DNA of 5,268 nucleotides from VRUE01 sp040904405 (GTDB lineage: Bacteria > Actinomycetota > Thermoleophilia > Solirubrobacterales > 70-9), in NCBI GenBank assembly GCA_040904405.1, contig JBBDTK010000090.1, positions 1 through 5,268 on the forward strand. Direction: 5' to 3'. The notes beneath the pieces were generated by a model, which was not told the DNA's origin, ran no database searches, and was given only the letters and a program-made list of their open reading frames with translations. The position numbers were made by a program, and so were the translations under genes. Shown piece after piece: positions 1-4,543 of the stretch (position 1 is the stretch's first letter; each line of letters begins with the position of its first letter).

Positions 1-1847
1 TGGTCGAGGCCTACGGCGCGCCGGCGGTCTCGCGGGTGCTCGACGCCTTCAAGGACCTCGGCTTCCACTACGCCAGCCAGGCCGGGATCACGGTCTCCAA
101 GAACAACGTCGTCTCGCCCCCCGACAAGGCGGAGATCCTCGATCGCTACGAGAAGCTGACGGCGGCGATCCAGGGCCAGTACGACGAGGGCTACATCACC
201 GCGGAGGAGCGCCACGAGGCGGTCACCGCGCACTGGAACAAAGCGACCGACGAGGTCGCCCAGGCGATGGAGGACAACCTCGACGAGCTCAACCCGATCT
301 TCATGATGGCCAACTCGGGGGCGCGCGGATCGTTCAAACAGATCCGCCAGCTGGCCGGGATGCGCGGCCTGATGGCCAACCCGAAAGGGGAGATCATCGA
401 GCGCCCGATCAAGGCCAACTTCATGGAGGGCCTCTCGGTGCTCGAGTACTTCATCTCCACCCACGGCGCCCGCAAGGGCCTGGCCGACACGGCGCTGCGC
501 ACGGCCGACTCCGGCTACCTGACCCGGCGCCTGGTCGACGTCGCCCAGGACGTCATCGTCCGCGACGAGGACTGCAAGACCAAAGACCACATCGAGATGG
601 CGATCCGCAAGGACGACGGCTCGCTCAACGACAACCTGATCGGCCGCCTGGCGGCGAAGAAGTTCGCGACCAAGCGCGGTCGCGAACTGCTCAAGCGCAA
701 CCAGGAGATCACCCTGGTCGAGGTCGAGGAGATCGCCGAGGCCTTCGGCGACGAGGAGATCAAGGTCCCCGTCCGCTCGACCCTCAAGTGCGACGCCGAA
801 TCCGGCGTTTGCCGCGCCTGCTACGGGATCGCTCCGGCGACCGGCTTCATGATCAACATCGGCGACGCGGTGGGGATCATCGCCGCCCAGTCGATCGGCG
901 AGCCGGGCACCCAGCTGACCATGCGCACCTTCCACACCGGCGGCGTCGCCGGCCAGGACATCACCCAGGGCCTGCCGCGCATCGTCGAGCTCTTCGAGGC
1001 GCGCAAACCGAAGGGGCTGGCGCAGATGGCCGAGGAGGACGGCAAGGTCTCGGTCGAGGAGACCGACAAAGCGCTGAAACTGTTCGTCACCGAGCAGGGC
1101 GGCGAGGAGCACAGCTACAGCTTCCCGCCGCGGACCCGGCTGCACGTCAGCGACGGCGACAAGGTCGAGATCGGCCAGCAGCTCAACGAGGGCTCGCTCT
1201 ACCCGGCCGACATCCTGACGATCCGCGGCCGCACCGCGACCGAGCTCTACCTGGTCGCCGAGGTGCAGAAGGTCTACCGCGCCCAGGGCGTCGACATCAA
1301 CGACAAGCACATCGAGCTGATCGCGCGGCAGATGCTGAAGAAGGTGAAAGTCGAGTCGAAGGGCTCGACCGGCCTGCTGCCCGGCCAGCTCGAAGACCGC
1401 GGCTCGCTCAAACGGCTCAACAAGCAGACCAAGGCGGACGGCGGCACGGCGGCCAAAGGCGAGGAAGTCATCCTCGGCATCACCAAGGCCTCGCTGGCGA
1501 CCGAGTCCTTCCTCTCGGCGGCCTCCTTCCAGGAGACGACCAAGGTGCTCACCGACGCGGCGCTGGAGGGCAAACGGGACAAGCTGGTCGGCCTCAAGGA
1601 GAACGTGATCATCGGCAAGCTGATCCCGGCCGCGACCGGCCTCAAGCACTACCGCACGCTGTCGGTCGAGCCGGCGGTCCCGATCGAGCCGCCCAGCGAC
1701 GAGGACCTGCTCGACGAGGACGAGCTCGCCGCCGAGCTGGGAGTCGACGGCGACGAGGCCCCGGTCGAGAGCTTCGGCCCCTCCTTCGCGGAGGAGCTCG
1801 AGGAGCTCGCCCAGGAGATCGAGACCAACGCGGACGAGAAAGCGTAG
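1..1847 (+). CDS. rpoC: DNA-directed RNA polymerase subunit beta' (C-terminal part, 5' end outside the window)
   Basis: Catalytic large subunit of RNA polymerase; only its C-terminal part is present. The frame is open to the left edge (first whole codon at 3, reading VEAYGAPAVSRVLDAF), so the GTG at 36 is an internal valine and not a start. Numbering residues from that codon: MANSGARGSFKQIRQLAGMRG leads into the bridge-helix segment EYFISTHGARKGLADTAL (about 137-154). Four cysteines, 180, 252, 259 and 262 (nt 573, 789, 810, 819), match the beta' zinc site (C814, C888, C895, C898 in E. coli). The trigger-loop helix LTMRTFHTGG carries M296, R297 and H300, equivalent to E. coli M932, R933 and H936. 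The loop runs directly into DITQGLPRIVELFEARKPKG, so the large SI3 insertion of proteobacteria is absent. ENVIIGKLIPAATG is the conserved C-terminal motif, followed by an acidic tail of about 50 residues. The stop is TAG at 1845. The upstream partner, usually rpoB, is not visible. Confidence 0.98.
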   Translation, partial: VEAYGAPAVSRVLDAFKDLGFHYASQAGITVSKNNVVSPPDKAEILDRYEKLTAAIQGQYDEGYITAEERHEAVTAHWNKATDEVAQAMEDNLDELNPIFMMANSGARGSFKQIRQLAGMRGLMANPKGEIIERPIKANFMEGLSVLEYFISTHGARKGLADTALRTADSGYLTRRLVDVAQDVIVRDEDCKTKDHIEMAIRKDDGSLNDNLIGRLAAKKFATKRGRELLKRNQEITLVEVEEIAEAFGDEEIKVPVRSTLKCDAESGVCRACYGIAPATGFMINIGDAVGIIAAQSIGEPGTQLTMRTFHTGGVAGQDITQGLPRIVELFEARKPKGLAQMAEEDGKVSVEETDKALKLFVTEQGGEEHSYSFPPRTRLHVSDGDKVEIGQQLNEGSLYPADILTIRGRTATELYLVAEVQKVYRAQGVDINDKHIELIARQMLKKVKVESKGSTGLLPGQLEDRGSLKRLNKQTKADGGTAAKGEEVILGITKASLATESFLSAASFQETTKVLTDAALEGKRDKLVGLKENVIIGKLIPAATGLKHYRTLSVEPAVPIEPPSDEDLLDEDELAAELGVDGDEAPVESFGPSFAEELEELAQEIETNADEKA

Positions 1848-1849
1848 GC

Positions 1850-1880
1850 GGGGAGGGGAGGGCCGGTTGGCCCCTCCCCC
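1850..1880 (+). terminator. Stem-loop directly after rpoC, probable terminator or 3' mRNA end
   Basis: The hairpin starts 2 nt after the rpoC stop codon. The left arm 1855-1864 pairs with the right arm 1869-1879, closing a GGTT tetraloop (1865-1868), with one bulged C at 1874: ten base pairs, almost all G-C. An alternative register pairs 1850-1858 with 1871-1879 exactly. No T-run follows (the next bases are GAAGACC), so it is not a classical intrinsic terminator. High-GC actinobacteria often have strong hairpins without a U-tract at transcript ends. It is also one arm of the larger inverted repeat listed next. Confidence 0.5.
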
Positions 1881-1962
1881 GAAGACCGTCGCGCAGCTGG
1901 TTGCCGCGGGTGGTGCGGGGCGTGGTCTCTGAGCCTTCGTGGGAGGGGCCAACCGGCCCTCC
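1857..1962. repeat. Pair of inverted 22-nt hairpin units (BIME/REP-like arrangement)
   Basis: Bases 1857-1878 and 1941-1962 are exact reverse complements over 22 nt. After one mismatch (1879 against 1940) the match continues for five more bases (1880-1884 against 1935-1939). Each unit is itself an imperfect palindrome: a GGAGGGCC/GGCCCCTCC stem with one bulged base and a 4-nt loop, GGTT in the first unit and AACC in the second. The loops are therefore complementary to each other. The units are separated by 62 nt of unremarkable GC-rich sequence. Two bulged palindromes in opposite orientation beginning with GGAG resemble REP pairs (BIMEs). It could instead be a two-part terminator. Copy number elsewhere in the genome cannot be judged from this window. 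Confidence 0.7.
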
Positions 1963-2033
1963 TCACGAACGGCCCAGCCTCGGCCCGATCCACCCCCGCG
2001 ACTACGGACCCAGGTGGTTTCCCTCACCCCTCT

Positions 2034-2053
2034 GCCTGGCCGGGCAGCCAGGC
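2034..2053. promoter_or_regulatory. Palindromic operator candidate upstream of the FMO gene
   Basis: A perfect inverted repeat, GCCTGGC (2034-2040), six bases CGGGCA, then GCCAGGC (2047-2053). It lies where the spacer between the -35 and -10 elements of the candidate FMO promoter would be, a usual position for a repressor site. A further half-site, CCAGGC, occurs at 2065-2070 immediately before the ATG. No regulator gene is present in the window, so the binding protein is unknown. In RNA the same bases could form a 7-bp hairpin, but on the candidate leaderless start they would not be transcribed. Confidence 0.35.
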
Positions 2054-2058
2054 TTGGA

Positions 2059-2070
2059 TAGATTCCAGGC
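2059..2070 (+). promoter_or_regulatory. Candidate -10 box for a leaderless FMO transcript
   Basis: TAGATT at 2059-2064 fits the actinobacterial -10 pattern TANNNT. Its last T lies six bases before the A of the FMO start codon at 2071, which would put transcription initiation at or next to the ATG. No Shine-Dalgarno-like purine run precedes the ATG (the six bases are CCAGGC), consistent with leaderless translation. No good -35 hexamer is obvious. Confidence 0.4.
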
Positions 2071-3438
2071 ATGACTCCGCTCGCGCCTGGAGAGAAGGTC
2101 TGCATCGTCGGCGCCGGGTCGTCCGGGATCGCCGCCTGCCAGGTGCTGAAGGCGCGTGGGGTCGCCTTCGACTGCTTCGAGAAGGGCTCACAGGTCGGCG
2201 GCAACTGGCGCTACGAGAACGACAACGAGATGTCGTCGGCCTACCGCTCGCTGCACATCAACACCTCGCGCAACCTGATGGCCTACGCGACCTATCCGAT
2301 GCCGGAGGACTATCCGGACTACCCCGACCACTTCCAGATCGCCCGCTACTTCGACGAGTACGTCGACCGCTTCGGCTTCCGCGAGCGGATCCGCTTCCGC
2401 ACAGAGGTGAAGGGCGTCGAGCCGGCCGGCGGGGAGGAGGCCGGCGGCGACAAGGCGCGGCCCCGGGGCTGGGACGTGACCGTCGAGGACGCAGACGGGA
2501 AGCGCGAGACGATCCGCTACGCCGCGGTCCTGGTCGCCAACGGCCACCACTGGGACCCGCGCTGGCCCGAACCGCCCTTCCCCGGCTCGGAGCGGTTCGA
2601 GGGCGAGCAGATCCACGTCCACCATTACCGCGAGCCCGACACGCTGCGCGGCAGGCGGGTGCTGGTGCTGGGGATCGGCAACTCCGCCACCGACCTCGCG
2701 GTCGAGTCCTCGCGGATCGCCGAGAAGACCTTCCTGGCGATGCGACGCGGCGCCTACGTGATACCCAAGTACCTCAACGGCAGGCCGACCGACGAGTCCG
2801 CATCGGCCTGGATGACCCGGCTGCCGCTGCCGCTGCAGCGCTTCTTCATCGCCCGCATGCTGAGCTTCTCGGCCGGGGAGATGACCGCCTACGGCCTGCC
2901 CGAGCCCGACCACAAGCTGCTCGAGGCGCACCCGACCGTCTCCGCCGAGCTGCTCTCGCGGCTCGGCCACGGCGACATCGCGGTCAAGCCCAACATCGAC
3001 CGCTTCCCCGGCGGCCGCACGGTCCGCTTCGCCGACGGCAGCGAGGAGCAGGTCGACCTCGTCGTCTACTGCACCGGCTACAAGATCAGCTTCCCCTTCT
3101 TCGACCCGAGCCTGGTCTCAGCCGAGGGCAACCGGCTGCCGCTCTACCGCCGCGTGGTCTCGGTCGAGCACCCGGGCCTCTACTTCATCGGCCTGATCCA
3201 GCCCCTCGGCGCGATCATGCCGCTGGCCGAGGCGCAGTCGGAGTGGGTCGCCGACCTGCTCTCCGGCAGGGCGGAGCTGCCCCCGGCGGGGGAGATGCGG
3301 AAGGCGATCGCCGCGGAGGAAAAGCGGATGCGGAAGCGCTACATCGCCTCCAAGCGGCACACGATCCAGGTCGACTTCCACCCCTACCTGCGTGAGATCC
3401 GCCGCGAGCGCAAGCGGCGTTCCGCGCAGACGGCCTGA
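2071..3438 (+). CDS. Flavin-containing monooxygenase (class B, FAD/NAD(P)H-dependent)
   Basis: 455 residues, close to the length of bacterial FMOs. It is predicted to use FAD, NAD(P)H and O2 to oxygenate a soft nucleophile (N or S) or a ketone. It begins with an FAD Rossmann motif, GAGSSG at 14-19, then EKGSQVGGNWRY. The FMO fingerprint FxGxxxHxxxY is intact (F176, G178, H182, Y186). The second dinucleotide motif, GIGNSA (201-206), fits NADPH binding, and CTGY (334-337) is the conserved late TGY motif. Tyr rather than Trp at the end of the fingerprint favours an ordinary FMO over a typical Baeyer-Villiger enzyme. No signal peptide is seen, so it is likely cytosolic. The C-terminus is Arg/Lys-rich (EIRRERKRR). 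The ATG at 2071 is the only reasonable start: an in-frame TAG lies at 2059 and the Rossmann fold begins ten residues in. It is monocistronic, with no pathway partners, so the substrate is unknown. Confidence 0.93.
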   Translation: MTPLAPGEKVCIVGAGSSGIAACQVLKARGVAFDCFEKGSQVGGNWRYENDNEMSSAYRSLHINTSRNLMAYATYPMPEDYPDYPDHFQIARYFDEYVDRFGFRERIRFRTEVKGVEPAGGEEAGGDKARPRGWDVTVEDADGKRETIRYAAVLVANGHHWDPRWPEPPFPGSERFEGEQIHVHHYREPDTLRGRRVLVLGIGNSATDLAVESSRIAEKTFLAMRRGAYVIPKYLNGRPTDESASAWMTRLPLPLQRFFIARMLSFSAGEMTAYGLPEPDHKLLEAHPTVSAELLSRLGHGDIAVKPNIDRFPGGRTVRFADGSEEQVDLVVYCTGYKISFPFFDPSLVSAEGNRLPLYRRVVSVEHPGLYFIGLIQPLGAIMPLAEAQSEWVADLLSGRAELPPAGEMRKAIAAEEKRMRKRYIASKRHTIQVDFHPYLREIRRERKRRSAQTA

Positions 3439-3468
3439 CCCGGCCCGCGCCGGCCCCCCCACGGGGCG

Positions 3469-3512
3469 GTTACGTGGCCCTGCTCGAGCCCGAGGTGGGG
3501 CGTTGTCGTAAC
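3469..3512. terminator. Imperfect stem-loop between convergent FMO and rpsG genes, possible bidirectional terminator
   Basis: The outer arms GTTACG (3469-3474) and CGTAAC (3507-3512) are exact reverse complements. Inside them, CCC (3478-3480) can pair with GGG (3497-3499), and CTCG (3483-3486) with CGAG (3491-3494) around an AGCC loop. The right outer arm touches the rpsG stop codon. There is no T-run on either strand. The structure sits in the 73-bp gap between two converging genes, where a shared terminator is expected. Interior mismatches make it weaker than the hairpin after rpoC. Confidence 0.35.
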
Positions 3513-3982
3513 TACCAGCGATAGTGGGCAAAGGCCTTGTTGGCCTGCGCCATGCGGTAGATGTCGTCCTTGCGCTTCCAGGCCGAGCCCTGCTGCTGGG
3601 TCGCGTCGAGGATCTCACCGGCCAGCCGCTCGGACATCGAGTATTCGCGGCGGTTGCGGGCGTAGTCGACCAGCCAGCGGACCGCGAGCGTGCGGGCGCG
3701 GCGGGCGGGGACCTCGACCGGCACCTGGTAGGTGGCGCCGCCGACCCGGCGCGAGCGGACCTCGAGCACCGGGGTCAGCGCTTTGATCGCCGCCTCGAGG
3801 GTCTCGATCGGGTCCTCGCCGGAGCGCTCGCCGACGATCGCCAGGGCGTCGTAGACGAGCCGCTCGGCAAGCGACTTCTTGCCGTCCGACATCACCTTGT
3901 TGATCAGCTGCTGGACGAGCCGGTTGCGGAAGCGAGCGTCGGGCTCGACCGGACGAAGCTGTGCGGCGGACCGGCGCGGCAT
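3512..3982 (-). CDS. rpsG: 30S ribosomal protein S7
   Basis: 156 residues, the normal bacterial S7 length. S7 binds the 3' major domain of 16S rRNA, nucleates assembly of the 30S head, and lies near the E-site and mRNA exit. The sequence is conserved throughout: MPRRSAAQLRPVEPDARF at the N-terminus, LINKVMSDGKKSLAERLVYDAL (about 27-48), the beta-hairpin region VRSRRVGGATYQVPVEV, ARTLAVRWLVDYARNR, and the typical C-terminal ending RMAQANKAFAHYRW. The start is ATG at 3982. Only a weak GAG (3992-3990, 7 nt upstream) could serve as a Shine-Dalgarno, and it lies inside a potential helix with the end of rpsL. rpsL is upstream on the same strand, but fusA does not follow: the next gene, the FMO, converges from the other strand. 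In E. coli S7 represses its own synthesis by binding the rpsL-rpsG spacer; something similar is plausible here. Confidence 0.98.
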   Translation of the reverse strand: MPRRSAAQLRPVEPDARFRNRLVQQLINKVMSDGKKSLAERLVYDALAIVGERSGEDPIETLEAAIKALTPVLEVRSRRVGGATYQVPVEVPARRARTLAVRWLVDYARNRREYSMSERLAGEILDATQQQGSAWKRKDDIYRMAQANKAFAHYRW

Positions 3983-4148
3983 CAGATGTCTCGGTTCGTG
4001 GCCGCGTGCGACTGGGGGCGCGCGTGGCCAAGTAGATCAAGGACGCAGGGTGCAGCCTTTGCTGGTTGCAAAGGCAAACCCGAGGACGCAGAGATGCGCA
4101 GTGCCACGTGCGTCATCCAGGCGTGCGAGGTCGCGGACCGAGACATCT
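3983..4148 (-). promoter_or_regulatory. Structured rpsL-rpsG intercistronic spacer, candidate S7 translational control element
   Basis: On the mRNA (- strand) the spacer opens with AGATGTCTCGGT (4148-4137), whose first base is the last base of the rpsL TGA. It closes with the exact complement ACCGAGACATCT (3995-3984), one base before the rpsG ATG. The resulting 12-bp helix would enclose 141 nt, place the rpsL stop beside the rpsG start, and bury the weak GAG ribosome-binding site. A ribosome terminating on rpsL would cover the 5' arm and free the rpsG start, a layout suited to translational coupling. E. coli S7 regulates the str operon from the equivalent spacer. I see the repeat directly; S7 binding is inference. 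Confidence 0.6.
4055..4075 (-). other. 8-bp hairpin inside the rpsL-rpsG spacer
   Basis: On the mRNA strand GCCTTTGC (4075-4068) and GCAAAGGC (4062-4055) pair perfectly around the 5-nt loop AACCA. It is a likely apical stem of the larger intercistronic fold. An 8-nt direct repeat (GGACGCAG on +, at 4041-4048 and 4084-4091) flanks it on both sides. CGTGGC (4108-4103) and GCCACG (4028-4023) could form a further helix between the 12-bp closing stem and this hairpin. It does not look like a terminator, because the T-run is inside the stem and not after it. Confidence 0.55.
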
Positions 4149-4543
4149 CAGGAAGCCTTGACTCCATAGAGGGAGCGGCCCTGCTTGCGGTCGGAGACGC
4201 CGGCGGCGTCGAGCGTGCCGCGGACGACCTTGTAGCGGACGCCCGGCAGATCCTTGACCCGGCCGCCGCGGACCAGCACCACCGAGTGCTCCTGCAGGTT
4301 GTGGCCCTCGCCGGGGATGTAGCTGGTGACCTCCATGCCGTTGGTCAGCCGCACACGGGCGATCTTGCGCAGGGCGGAGTTCGGCTTCTTCGGCGTCACC
4401 GTGGCGACGCGGGTGCAGACGCCGCGCCGTTGCGGCGCCGCGACTCCCTTCTTGCGCCCCTGGCCCGACTTGAGGCCCGGCGTGGTCGTCTTCTTCTTAG
4501 GGCGCTTGCGACCCTTGCGAATGAGCTGGTTGGTGTTCGGCAC
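4148..4543 (-). CDS. rpsL: 30S ribosomal protein S12
   Basis: 131 residues. S12 sits at the 30S decoding centre and controls tRNA selection accuracy. The start is GTG at 4543, giving MPNTNQLIRKGR, the canonical S12 N-terminus; the frame is open further upstream, but that part is Arg-rich and unlike S12. The nearby ATG at 4553 is out of frame. PQRRGVCTRV, TPKKPNSALRK and GGRVKDLPGVRY are intact. Lys52 and Lys97 correspond to E. coli K43 and K88, so the usual streptomycin-resistance positions are wild type; Asp98 is the site methylthiolated in other bacteria. Compared with the 124-residue E. coli protein there are about nine extra residues in the basic N-terminal segment (around 19-36); Firmicutes also have a longer segment here. 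No Shine-Dalgarno precedes the GTG. rpsG follows after 165 nt. The upstream membrane-protein frame overlaps the first 148 nt. Confidence 0.97.
   Translation of the reverse strand: MPNTNQLIRKGRKRPKKKTTTPGLKSGQGRKKGVAAPQRRGVCTRVATVTPKKPNSALRKIARVRLTNGMEVTSYIPGEGHNLQEHSVVLVRGGRVKDLPGVRYKVVRGTLDAAGVSDRKQGRSLYGVKAS

Noticed and set aside
1649..1993. 114-residue - strand frame covering the rpoC 3' end and the spacer
   Set aside because: The Ser-rich part is the antisense of the acidic RpoC tail. The repeated GWPLPRR and GEGPTGPP-like strings on both strands only reflect the inverted repeat.
788..2074. 428-residue + strand open frame overlapping the end of rpoC and reaching the FMO ATG
   Set aside because: It is an Arg/Gly/Ala/Pro-rich off-frame reading of rpoC with no recognisable domain. 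The portion after rpoC only reads through the hairpin pair, and the ATGA overlap with the FMO start is coincidental.
2188..2970. 260-residue - strand frame antisense to the FMO gene
   Set aside because: Low-complexity Val/Leu/Gly/Arg composition typical of a shadow frame, while the + strand FMO has all its catalytic and binding motifs.
3439..3468. C-rich and GC-palindromic stretch after the FMO stop (CCCCCCC followed by ACGGGG)
   Set aside because: Short G/C complementarity is expected at this base composition; no stem here is stronger than the GTTACG/CGTAAC structure next to it.
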